In this document: positions 40,531-48,149 of the stretch, one piece after another
Numbering within the stretch: the stretch's first letter is position 1
Layout: every line of letters begins with the position of its first letter
NCBI GenBank assembly: GCA_025774245.1
Contig: JALGWI010000015.1
Span: 1-49,841 of the forward strand
DNA length: 49,841 nt
Origin: a bacterium
Lineage (GTDB): Bacteria; Joyebacterota; Joyebacteria; Joyebacterales; Joyebacteraceae
Direction: 5' to 3'
Translations under genes and position numbers: made by a program
The notes under the pieces: generated by a model
The model's input: only the letters and a program-made list of their open reading frames with translations
What the model was told of the DNA's origin: nothing
The model's database searches: none

Positions 40531-41706
40531 CTAGTCCAGAATCCGACGATCGATCGACGCGAGGTCTTTGCAGCCTGTCATGAGCATCCCCTTCCTGAGG
40601 ACGCTCCCGAGGCGGTTCATCTGGAGCTCGACGCCCTTGCTCCCGCCGCCGATCGCGGCCCGTATGACGTCCCGGCCGATCAGCACGGCCGTCGCCCCGA
40701 GTCCCAGGAGCTTGAGCACGTCGTAGCCGGTCCGGACGCCTCCGTCGGCCGTGACGAGGGCACTCCCGTCGACCCGGTCGACGATCCCGGGCAGGACGTC
40801 CGCCACGCCGGGGGTCCCGTCGAGGACCCTTCCGCCGTGGTTCGAGACGGCGACCACCTTCGCCCCGGCCGCGACGCACGCCTCGGCGTCGTCGGCGTCC
40901 ATGATCCCCTTGAAAATGAACGGCAACTCAGTGAACCCGACCAGCTCCTTCATGTCCTCGATCGTCTTCCTGTAGACGGGCTTCCCGGCCCGGGCAAAGT
41001 TCGAAGATCCGCAGCCGTCGAGATCGACACCGACGGCCGGGCACCCCGTCTTCTCGGCCCGCTCGATGAGCTCCTTGAGCGCGTCCTGCGCGCGGGGCTT
41101 GAAGATCGGGATCCCCCACCCGCCGGCGGCCTCGATCGCGTCGAGAGCCGGGTTCTCCTTCACCGTGTAGAAGAAGGTGTCGCCCCGAAGCGTCATCGTG
41201 CCGGCCTCCTTACAGCCCTCCACACAGGCGCGGCAGAAGTCGTCCTCGGAGATGGCGTCGTTGTACTTGGAGACGCCGCTCGTCGACGCTCCGAGGATCG
41301 GCATCGAGAGCTTGCGGCCGAGGAACGTCAGCTGGGTGTCGGCGTCGAAGTGGGGTCCGACCACGCGCGTGCGAAGCTCCACCTTCGCGAGCGCGGCCAC
41401 GTTCGCCTGGAAGCTCAGTCCCGACCCCACACCCCCGAGCCCGATCGGCTTCCCGTAGGCCTCGCGCTGGCAGATGCTGTTCTTGTCGCCGTCGCAGCGC
41501 GGATAGACGGCGCAGATCCCTCTGAGCTTCTCCCGGCAGCGGTCGCGCGCCTCCTCGAGCGTTTCGGGCTCGCCGGCGGCCCCGGCCGCCTCGTCGTCGC
41601 TCACGCGCACGAACTTCTCGGGTCCGACGCCGCAGACGGGGCACTTGTCGGGAGGCGTCTCCCCCTCGTGGATGTAGTTGCAGACGGTGCAGCGCCACTT
41701 CGGCAT
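40531..41706 (-). CDS. Rubredoxin-fused FMN-dependent alpha-hydroxy-acid oxidoreductase
   Basis: A 391-residue fusion. Residues 1-35 form a short rubredoxin-type iron site with C6, C9, C22 and C25 (WRCTVCNYIHEGETPPDKCP). After a linker, residues about 50-391 are a TIM-barrel FMN enzyme of the lactate oxidase/LldD superfamily: catalytic histidine in SNHGGRVLDG, flavin phosphate site ADGGVRTGYDVLK and AVLIGRD. Extra cysteines occur before the barrel (ICAVYPRCDGDKNSIC) and in DFCRACVEGCKEAG, as in anaerobe-type members. It would oxidise a 2-hydroxyacid such as lactate and pass electrons through the iron domain. ATG with AAGGAGA. Last gene of the operon that begins with another rubredoxin fusion. 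Confidence 0.85.
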   Translation of the reverse strand: MPKWRCTVCNYIHEGETPPDKCPVCGVGPEKFVRVSDDEAAGAAGEPETLEEARDRCREKLRGICAVYPRCDGDKNSICQREAYGKPIGLGGVGSGLSFQANVAALAKVELRTRVVGPHFDADTQLTFLGRKLSMPILGASTSGVSKYNDAISEDDFCRACVEGCKEAGTMTLRGDTFFYTVKENPALDAIEAAGGWGIPIFKPRAQDALKELIERAEKTGCPAVGVDLDGCGSSNFARAGKPVYRKTIEDMKELVGFTELPFIFKGIMDADDAEACVAAGAKVVAVSNHGGRVLDGTPGVADVLPGIVDRVDGSALVTADGGVRTGYDVLKLLGLGATAVLIGRDVIRAAIGGGSKGVELQMNRLGSVLRKGMLMTGCKDLASIDRRILD

Positions 41707-41773
41707 GCGGGTTCTCCTTCTGATTCCGTTCGTGTGGTGCGTTGTTGCTGTGCGCCGCGCGCGGCGTCCGGCG

Positions 41774-43159
41774 CTACTCCGCAGGTTCGGTCGCGCGTCT
41801 CGGGTCGAGGAGCGCGTCGAGCTCGTCGGCGGGAAGCACGTCGCGCTCGAGAGCCACCTCGCGCACGGTGCGTCCGGTCCGGTGGGCCTCCTCGCTGATC
41901 TCGGCCGCGCCGTCGTAGCCGATCACGGGCGCGAGCGCGGTCGCGATCTCGAGACTCATCTCGACGTCCCTGGCGCAGCGCTCCCGGTCGACCTCGATCC
42001 CCCGCACGCAGCGGTCGGTGAACGCCCGGACGGCGCCCGCGAGCCACTCGATCGAGTTCAGAAGATCGTAGGCCATGACCGGCATCATCGTATTGAGCTC
42101 GAAGTGGCCGCCTAAGCCTCCCAGGGCGACGGTCGTGTCGTGGCCGACGACCTGCGCCGCGACCATGATGAGCGCCTCGGCCATGACCGGGTTGACCTTC
42201 CCGGGCATGATCGACGAGCCCGGCTGCACGGCGGGAAGCCGGAGCTCCCCGAGCCCGCTCCTCGGGCCCGAGCCGAGCCAGCGGACGTCGTCGGCGATTC
42301 TGGCGAGGCTCACCGCGATCGTACGGATCTCCCCCGATGCCTCCACGATGCCGTCGCGCGCCGCGTTCGCCTCGACGTGGTTCGCGGCCTCGACGAACCC
42401 GCCCCCCGACGCCTCGTTGATGTGCGCGATGGCGCGCCCCGCGAACCCGCGCGGGGCGTTGACGCCCGTGCCGACGGCCGTCCCTCCGAGCGGCAGCTCC
42501 CTCATTGCCTCCGCGGCCCTGCCGGCCCGCTCGACCCCTTTCCTGGCCTGCGCGGCGTAGCCACCGAACACCTGCCCCACCCGGATCGGGGTCGCGTCCA
42601 TGAGGTGCGTCCGACCGATCTTCACGACGTCGTCGAACGCGCGCGCCTTATCTTCGAGCGCGCCCGCCAGGCCCTCGAGCGCCGGGACGAGGTCCTTCCG
42701 GAGGCACGTCACCGCCGCGACGTGGATCACGGTCGGAATCACGTCGTTGCTCGACTGGCTCATGTTGACGTGGTCGTTCGGGTGGACGGGCGATCGGGAG
42801 CCGATCTCGCCGCCCAGGATCTGGATCGCGCAGTTGGCGACGACCTCGTTTGCGTTCATGTTGGTCGACGTTCCCGAGCCCGTCTGGAAGACGTCGACGG
42901 GGAACTGGTCGTCCCACTTGCCCTCGATGATCTCGTCGCAGGCCTTGACGATCGCGTCGCCGAGGCCCGCGTCGAGATGCCCGAGCTCGACGTTCACGAG
43001 CGCAGAGGAGCGCTTGACGAGCGCGAGCGCCGCGATGAACCGCCGCCCGAACTTGAGTCCCGAGATCGGGAAGTTCTCGACGGCCCGCTCTGTCTGCGCG
43101 CCCCAGAGGGCGCCGTCGGGGATCTCGACCTCACCCATCGAGTCGCGTTCTCTTCTCAT
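41774..43159 (-). CDS. fumC: Class II fumarate hydratase
   Basis: A 461-residue iron-free fumarase that interconverts fumarate and malate as a homotetramer. The superfamily signature is GSSIMPGKVNP; other active-site regions are QTGSGTSTNMNANEV, MSQSSNDVIPT and KIGRTHLMDATP. Length is standard. The ATG overlaps the sdhB stop (ATGA), so the two are coupled. It follows sdhA-sdhB, so the operon carries succinate-fumarate-malate interconversion in one unit. Class II length and signature separate it from argininosuccinate lyase and aspartase, although aspartase is close in sequence. Confidence 0.93.
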   Translation of the reverse strand: MRRERDSMGEVEIPDGALWGAQTERAVENFPISGLKFGRRFIAALALVKRSSALVNVELGHLDAGLGDAIVKACDEIIEGKWDDQFPVDVFQTGSGTSTNMNANEVVANCAIQILGGEIGSRSPVHPNDHVNMSQSSNDVIPTVIHVAAVTCLRKDLVPALEGLAGALEDKARAFDDVVKIGRTHLMDATPIRVGQVFGGYAAQARKGVERAGRAAEAMRELPLGGTAVGTGVNAPRGFAGRAIAHINEASGGGFVEAANHVEANAARDGIVEASGEIRTIAVSLARIADDVRWLGSGPRSGLGELRLPAVQPGSSIMPGKVNPVMAEALIMVAAQVVGHDTTVALGGLGGHFELNTMMPVMAYDLLNSIEWLAGAVRAFTDRCVRGIEVDRERCARDVEMSLEIATALAPVIGYDGAAEISEEAHRTGRTVREVALERDVLPADELDALLDPRRATEPAE

Positions 43160-43857
43160 GGCTTCACCCGCTCCCGCGTCGCGAGGATGCCCTTCGTGGG
43201 ACGGACGCCCTTCGGGCAGATCTTCGAGCAGCTCCACACGACGTCGCAGCCCCAGACCCCGGCTTCGCTGTCGACGAGCTTGAGCCTCTTCTCGCCGGCG
43301 CCGTCGCGCGCGTCGGCGAGGAACCGGTAGTGCTTCGCGAGCGCCGCCGGCCCGAGGTACTCGGGATCGCGCGCGGCGACCGGGCAGACCCCGTGGCAGC
43401 TCGCGCAGAGGATGCAGTTCGTGTAGGGCTCCGCCTCCGTCCAGTCGTCCGGACTCACCGGGCGCTCGCGCTCGGGCGCGGGCTCCGCCGGCTGCAGCCA
43501 CGGCTCGACGGCGAAGTCCTTCTCGAAGAAGGAGTCCATGTCGACGACGAGGTCCTTCACGACCTCGAGGTTCGGCAGCGGGTCGACCGTGACCGTCTCG
43601 CCTTCGAGCCCGCGCACCTGCGTGCGGCACGCGAGGCGCACGACGCCGTCGATGGCCATCGCGCACGAGCCGCACACCGCCCCGCGGCAGGCGTACCGGA
43701 ACGCGAGCGTCCCGTCCTGCTCCGCCTGGATCCTGATGAGCGCCTCGAGCACCGTCATCCCCTCGGGGACGTCGATCACGTACTCGCGGTAGCTCGGCGC
43801 GGCGTCCTCCGCGGGATCGTACCGCCGGATCCTGAACGTGCGTGCCGTCTTCGCCAT
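43156..43857 (-). CDS. sdhB: Succinate dehydrogenase/fumarate reductase iron-sulfur subunit
   Basis: A 233-residue electron-transfer subunit. The [2Fe-2S] ligands are in CRGAVCGSC plus the cysteine of VRLAC. The C-terminal ferredoxin domain has CILCASCHGVCP for [4Fe-4S] and CDVVWSCSKICPKG for the [3Fe-4S] and remaining ligands. The ATG overlaps the sdhA stop by one base (TGATG). It is the B subunit for the flavoprotein just upstream. The membrane anchor genes (SdhC/D or SdhE type) that normally flank it are not in the window, so either they lie elsewhere or the enzyme works as a soluble dimer. Confidence 0.93.
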   Translation of the reverse strand: MAKTARTFRIRRYDPAEDAAPSYREYVIDVPEGMTVLEALIRIQAEQDGTLAFRYACRGAVCGSCAMAIDGVVRLACRTQVRGLEGETVTVDPLPNLEVVKDLVVDMDSFFEKDFAVEPWLQPAEPAPERERPVSPDDWTEAEPYTNCILCASCHGVCPVAARDPEYLGPAALAKHYRFLADARDGAGEKRLKLVDSEAGVWGCDVVWSCSKICPKGVRPTKGILATRERVKP

Positions 43858-45560
43858 CAGTACTTCCTCTCCATCGGTTCGTAGCTCGTGATGATGACGT
43901 CCTCGTAGCCGATCGCGGGCTCGCCGCCTTCGACGTGCGTCGCCATCGTGTGCTTGAGCCAGTCGTCGTCGTTCCTGGCGGGATGGTCGGTCCGCCAGTG
44001 GGAGCCCCGACTCTCGGTCCTTGCCAGGGCGCCTGCGGCCGTGACGTGCGCGAGCTCGAGCATCCCTCCGAGCTCGAGCGTGTCGATGAGATCGTAGTTG
44101 AACGGCTCCCCCGTGTTCGCGAGCGACACGTTCCGGTGGCGTTCCTTGAGGCCGGCGATCGCGTCGACGGCCCCGGCGAGCGGTCGCTCCTCTCGGAAGA
44201 GCCCGACCTTCTCGGTCATGACCGACTGCATCTCCCGGCGAACGGCGTCCTGTCGCTCGCGTCCACCGCGCGATTTGAGCGCCGCGATCGATCTGCGCGC
44301 GTCCTCGAGCGCCGCCGAGAGAGCCCCGTCCGAGGCCGACCCGCCCCCGACGAGCCCCGCGGCCCGGTCCCCGGCGCGCTTCCCGAAGACGAGCGTCTCG
44401 AGGAGCGAGTTCCCGCCGAGCCGGTTCGAGCCGTGGACGCTCACGCACGAGCACTCGCCGCACGCGAGGAGTCCGGGAACGTCGGTCGCGCCGTCCTCGT
44501 CACAGGAGAGCCCGCCCATCGAGTAGTGCTGCCCCGGCTGGACCGGGATCGGCGTCTCGATCGGGTCGACGCCCGCGAAGTCCATCGCGATCTGTCGGAT
44601 GCCCGGCAGTCGCGACATGATGACGTCGGCGCCGAGGTGGCGGATGTCGAGGTGGACGTAGCCCCCCTCGAACCCGCGCCCCTCGTCGATCTCCGTCTGG
44701 ATGGCGCGGGCCACGATGTCGCGCGGCGCGAGCTCCATCACCGACGGGGCGTAGCGATCCATGAAGCGGTTGCCCTCGGCGTTCGCCAGGTGACCGCCCT
44801 CGCCTCGCACGCCCTCACTGATGAGGATGTTCGTTCCGAAGAGCGTGGTCGGGTGGAACTGGACGAACTCAGCGTCCTCGAGCCGCGCCCCGGCGATGTA
44901 GGCGGCCGCGGTCGCGCTTCCCGTGTTGATGTAGGCGTTCGTCGTTTTGGCGAAGACGCGCCCGTACCCGCCGCCGGCGAGCACGGTGGCGTCGGCTCCG
45001 AAGGCCGCGAGCTCGCCCGACGGGACGTGCATCGCCACCGCCCCGACGACCCGTCCCCCGGACGTGACGAAGCGCGTGATGAACCACTCGTTCAGAAACG
45101 TGATGCCGCGCTTGATGCACTGCTCCCAGAGCGTGTGGAGGAGCTGGTGCCCCGTGCGGTCGGCGGCGTAGCAGGTGCGAGGGAACCCCGCGCCGCCGAA
45201 CGGTCGCTGCGCGATCCGGCCGTCCGGGAAGCGGCTGAAGTAGGCGCCCCAGTGCTCCATCTCGATCACGCGCGCGGGCGCGTCCTGCGCCAGGATCTCC
45301 GCCCTCGGCTGGTCGGCCAGGTAGTCGGAGCCCTTGATCGTGTCGAAGGCGTGCTTCTCCCAGGAGTCGTCGTGCCCCTCGGGGTGGTTCCCGAGGGACG
45401 CGTTCACGCCTCCCTGCGCCGCCCCCGAATGCGAGCGGATCGGGTAGACCTTCGAGAGCACGGCGACGTCGTGCCCGGCGTCGTGGATGGCGACCGCGGC
45501 GCGAAGCCCGGCGAGGCCTCCTCCGATGACGAGCACGTCGTGGCGGGTGATCTCAGGCAT
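43857..45560 (-). CDS. sdhA: Succinate dehydrogenase/fumarate reductase flavoprotein subunit
   Basis: A 567-residue flavoprotein. The dinucleotide motif is [14 protein letters not shown]; the histidine that carries FAD covalently is in [12 protein letters not shown]; the substrate site has FHPTTL and [11 protein letters not shown], with the proton-shuttle arginine there. [18 protein letters not shown] is the C-terminal FAD signature. Direction (oxidation of succinate or reduction of fumarate) cannot be told from sequence. Start ATG with GGAGA upstream; 63 bases downstream of the rubredoxin-oxidase gene. Co-transcribed with sdhB and fumC. Confidence 0.94.
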   Translation of the reverse strand: MPEITRHDVLVIGGGLAGLRAAVAIHDAGHDVAVLSKVYPIRSHSGAAQGGVNASLGNHPEGHDDSWEKHAFDTIKGSDYLADQPRAEILAQDAPARVIEMEHWGAYFSRFPDGRIAQRPFGGAGFPRTCYAADRTGHQLLHTLWEQCIKRGITFLNEWFITRFVTSGGRVVGAVAMHVPSGELAAFGADATVLAGGGYGRVFAKTTNAYINTGSATAAAYIAGARLEDAEFVQFHPTTLFGTNILISEGVRGEGGHLANAEGNRFMDRYAPSVMELAPRDIVARAIQTEIDEGRGFEGGYVHLDIRHLGADVIMSRLPGIRQIAMDFAGVDPIETPIPVQPGQHYSMGGLSCDEDGATDVPGLLACGECSCVSVHGSNRLGGNSLLETLVFGKRAGDRAAGLVGGGSASDGALSAALEDARRSIAALKSRGGRERQDAVRREMQSVMTEKVGLFREERPLAGAVDAIAGLKERHRNVSLANTGEPFNYDLIDTLELGGMLELAHVTAAGALARTESRGSHWRTDHPARNDDDWLKHTMATHVEGGEPAIGYEDVIITSYEPMERKY

Positions 45561-45623
45561 GGCATGTCTCCAATGGGCGTATCTCCGGTGCGGCTCTCGC
45601 CGCGGCCGTCGCTTGGGCCTCTG

Positions 45624-47402
45624 TCAGTCGATGCGCTTGGCCGAGGCGGCCATCTTCTCTCGATCGACGATCACGTCGATGATCGCCGGCTTCTTCGAGC
45701 GGAACGCGCTCGCGAGTGCCTGATCGAGGTCCTTCGGATCCTCGACGCGGTAGCCCTCCCCTCCGGACGACCGGGCGAACTCGGCGAAGTCGGGATTGGG
45801 GAAGCTGATCCCGAACTCGGGGTAGCCGTCGCGCGCCATCTCCTTCTTGATGTTCTTGAGACGCTCGTCGTTCATCACGATGACGTTGATGGGAAGCTCC
45901 TCCCTCACGGCCGTCGTGAAGTCGGCCATGAGCATTCCGAAGCCGCCGTCGCCCGTGAGACAGACGATCTGCTTGCCGGGATACGCCAGCGCCGCGGCGA
46001 GCGCTGCCGGCAGCGCGAAACCCATGCTCGCGATGTTCGCCGAGAGGAACGTCCTCTGCCCAACGCAGACGAAGCGCTTGTAGAACCAGTACGTGTGGTC
46101 GCCGACGTCGACCGTGATGATCGCGTCGTCCGCGACGTTCCTCCGGAGCGCCTGCATGACGTACCCGGGATTGATCGGCTTCGAGAGATCGTTCGCTTCC
46201 TCCTCGAACTCCGCGGCCTCCTGGGCCTTGAACGTCTCGATCTTCTTCCAGAACGACGTGTCCTCCTCGCGCGGCTCGAGCCTCTCGACGAGCATCTCGA
46301 GCGCTGCTCCGGCGTCGCCGACGATCCCGACGTCGATGTCGAACGTCCTCCCGATCCTCGTCGGGTCGATGTCGATCTGGACGATCTTCGTTCCCGCGGG
46401 GATGAGCTGCGCGTGGCGGAATCCCGTGCCGATCACGATCACGAGCTCGACGTCCTGGAGCGCGAGCGCCGCGTGTTTCGAGCCGATCGAGCCGAGGACG
46501 CCGACGCTCGCCCGTTCGGTCTCGTGGATCGCCCCCTTGGCCCTCGACGTCGTCGCGATCGGGCACTTGAGACAGGAGGCGAGCTTAAGGAGGAGGTCGC
46601 CGTGGTGGCGCGCGCCCCACCCCGCAAGGATCGCGGCCCTGCCGTGTTTCTTGATGAGCGCGACGGCACGATCGATCTGTTCCTCCCGGGGACACGGCAG
46701 GTCGAGGAAGAGCCTCCGGCCGGGATCGAGCGCCGCCTCGTCGAGCGGATCGACGAGAACGTCGGTCGGCGTCGAGAGGATCGAGACGCCGGGCTGTCTG
46801 TACGCGTGCTTCGCGGCGTTGAGCGTGAGCCGGAGCGCCTGGTTCGGGCGCGCCACGGTCTCGGCGAACTCGGTGAAGGGATGGAAGAGCTCGAGCTGAT
46901 CGATCTCCTGGAAGGCCGAGCTGCCGAGGTAGACCTCGGCGACCTGGCCGACGAGGCCGAGCGCGGGCGCCCGGTCTGCCTGGGCGTCCATGAGTCCGGT
47001 CACGAGGTTCGTGGCGCCCGGTCCGGCGATCGACATGCAGACACCCATCTTGTCCGTCATCTTGCCGTGGGCCGCGGCCATGAAGGCGGCCGTCTCCTCG
47101 TGGCGCGTCAGCACGAACCTGATGCGGCCGTTGCGCCGGATCGAGTCGACGAGCGGGAGGTTCGAATCCCCGGGGATGCCGTAGACGCACTCGACGCCGA
47201 GTGCGACGAGCTGCTCGACCATCCTGTCGGCGACGGTCGTCCCGATCGCAGCGTCTCCCCTGACGATCCCCTCGGGGACGAACGCCGACTTGGGGGCGCC
47301 GCAGCTCGGACAGGTGTAGCTGTCGGGCTGGTCCGCGAAGGGGACGCCTTCCACCTCCTCGTCGTAGACCCAGTTGCAGACGGTGCACCGGAACCGTGCC
47401 AT
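45624..47402 (-). CDS. Rubredoxin-fused thiamine-diphosphate enzyme (pyruvate oxidase type)
   Basis: A 592-residue fusion. Residues 1-45 are a complete rubredoxin with iron ligands C6, C9, C31 and C34 (FRCTVCNWVYDEE ... YTCPSCGAP). Residues about 55-590 have the three ThDP-family domains: Pyr domain with the catalytic glutamate in TRHEETAAFMA, central FAD/nucleotide domain (AAILAGWGARHH region), and PP domain with magnesium motif GDGGFGMLMADFTTA...NVIVMND. The closest named relatives are PoxB/pyruvate oxidases. It would decarboxylate pyruvate or a related 2-oxoacid and may send electrons to its own rubredoxin. First gene of the operon with sdhA, sdhB, fumC and another rubredoxin fusion. Confidence 0.86.
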   Translation of the reverse strand: MARFRCTVCNWVYDEEVEGVPFADQPDSYTCPSCGAPKSAFVPEGIVRGDAAIGTTVADRMVEQLVALGVECVYGIPGDSNLPLVDSIRRNGRIRFVLTRHEETAAFMAAAHGKMTDKMGVCMSIAGPGATNLVTGLMDAQADRAPALGLVGQVAEVYLGSSAFQEIDQLELFHPFTEFAETVARPNQALRLTLNAAKHAYRQPGVSILSTPTDVLVDPLDEAALDPGRRLFLDLPCPREEQIDRAVALIKKHGRAAILAGWGARHHGDLLLKLASCLKCPIATTSRAKGAIHETERASVGVLGSIGSKHAALALQDVELVIVIGTGFRHAQLIPAGTKIVQIDIDPTRIGRTFDIDVGIVGDAGAALEMLVERLEPREEDTSFWKKIETFKAQEAAEFEEEANDLSKPINPGYVMQALRRNVADDAIITVDVGDHTYWFYKRFVCVGQRTFLSANIASMGFALPAALAAALAYPGKQIVCLTGDGGFGMLMADFTTAVREELPINVIVMNDERLKNIKKEMARDGYPEFGISFPNPDFAEFARSSGGEGYRVEDPKDLDQALASAFRSKKPAIIDVIVDREKMAASAKRID

Positions 47403-47658
47403 GTTCGTCGGCCTCCTGGTTGTCGGGCGGTGTGCGTGAGAGCCTCTCGAGGGATCACCACTCTCGCGTTCTGATGCCCCAGAGCGCGGGCGGTTTCGGG
47501 CTCATAGTATACAGGAGGAGCCCCGGGGCGCCGCGCCCTTTCCGGCCTCGGGGGGGGTCCCGTGGGAGCCCCGGAAGCCCCAGGAGCGGCCACTCGCGGG
47601 CGTCGCGCGGGCCTCCCGTCGGCCTCCCCCGCCCCCGCGACCCGGCTCGAGAAAGCGC
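47403..47658. other. Divergent intergenic region, mostly featureless
   Basis: Between the rubredoxin-oxidase gene (minus) and the BlaI promoter (plus). On the minus strand TATACT (47511-47506) is a reasonable -10 for the oxidase operon, with AGGAGG before its ATG, but no -35 is evident. The segment 47515-47650 is extremely GC-rich with short hairpins and no coding signal. Confidence 0.4.
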
Positions 47659-47705
47659 TTGACTTCCCGCGACAAACGTCGCAGAATAAGTGTGACAGTT
47701 GTCAC
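47659..47705 (+). promoter_or_regulatory. Promoter and BlaI-type operator of the repressor/sensor pair
   Basis: TTGACT (47659-47664), 17 bases, CAGAAT (47682-47687) form the promoter. Directly after the -10 lies a perfect dyad GTGACA-GT-TGTCAC (47692-47705), the same half-site spacing as the TACA-N2-TGTA operators of MecI/BlaI. A second partial dyad GCGAC-AAAC-GTCGC (47669-47682) fills the spacer. Binding would block the polymerase, consistent with autorepression. Confidence 0.65.
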
Positions 47706-47730
47706 CGATGGCCAGGATGAGGAGACGCAC

Positions 47731-48135
47731 ATGGGCTCTCTCCCCGATCTCTCCCGCTTCGAGCTTCAGTGCCTGAGGAAGCTCTGGAATCGCCGCGAGG
47801 CGTCCGTCCGGGAGATCCGCGAAGATCTGACCGACCCCCCGAGCTACTCGACCGTGAGGAAGATCGTCGAGCGGCTCGAGGACAAGGGCGCCGTCGTCCG
47901 CGTGCGGAAGGACGGCAAGGCCTGGGTCTATCGCTCGGCCGTCTCCCCCTCCGCGATGCTCCGGAAGGAGATCCGCCGCTTCCTCGACGTCGCCTTCGAC
48001 GGCTCGGCCGCCCCTCTGATGGCCCAGCTCGCTCAGATGGACGAGGTGACCGTCGAGGACTTGAAGGAGATCGAGGATCGCGTCGCGCAGAAGGCCTCGC
48101 AGAAGCCGCGGCGAGGCAAGGACGTGAAGGAGTAG
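47731..48135 (+). CDS. BlaI/MecI-family transcriptional repressor
   Basis: A 134-residue dimeric winged-helix repressor. The DNA-binding part is at 5-75: LSRFELQCLRKLWNRREASV, REIREDL, SYSTVRKIVERLEDKG; the C-terminal helices dimerise. It normally represses a BlaR1-type sensor and its target gene and is inactivated by proteolysis upon signal. GAGGAG precedes the chosen ATG 47731; an upstream in-frame TTG at 47659 lies in the promoter. Its partner is 14 bases downstream. No beta-lactamase gene is in the window, so the target may be the pair itself or a gene elsewhere. Confidence 0.9.
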   Translation: MGSLPDLSRFELQCLRKLWNRREASVREIREDLTDPPSYSTVRKIVERLEDKGAVVRVRKDGKAWVYRSAVSPSAMLRKEIRRFLDVAFDGSAAPLMAQLAQMDEVTVEDLKEIEDRVAQKASQKPRRGKDVKE

Positions 48136-48149
48136 TGGAGGAAGCACCC

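Noticed and set aside
40166-40534. Open frames on both strands in the 340-bp segment
   Set aside because: Composition is shadow-like or low in hydrophobic residues, there are no ribosome sites, and no motif is recognisable.
47150-47180. GGTTCGAATCCCCGG, similar to a tRNA T-arm
   Set aside because: It lies within the coding sequence of the rubredoxin-oxidase gene and no acceptor, D- or anticodon arms are found at the right distances.
43842-47474. 1210-residue open frame on the plus strand
   Set aside because: Antisense to sdhA and the rubredoxin-oxidase gene; an artefact of stop-codon scarcity in GC-rich DNA.
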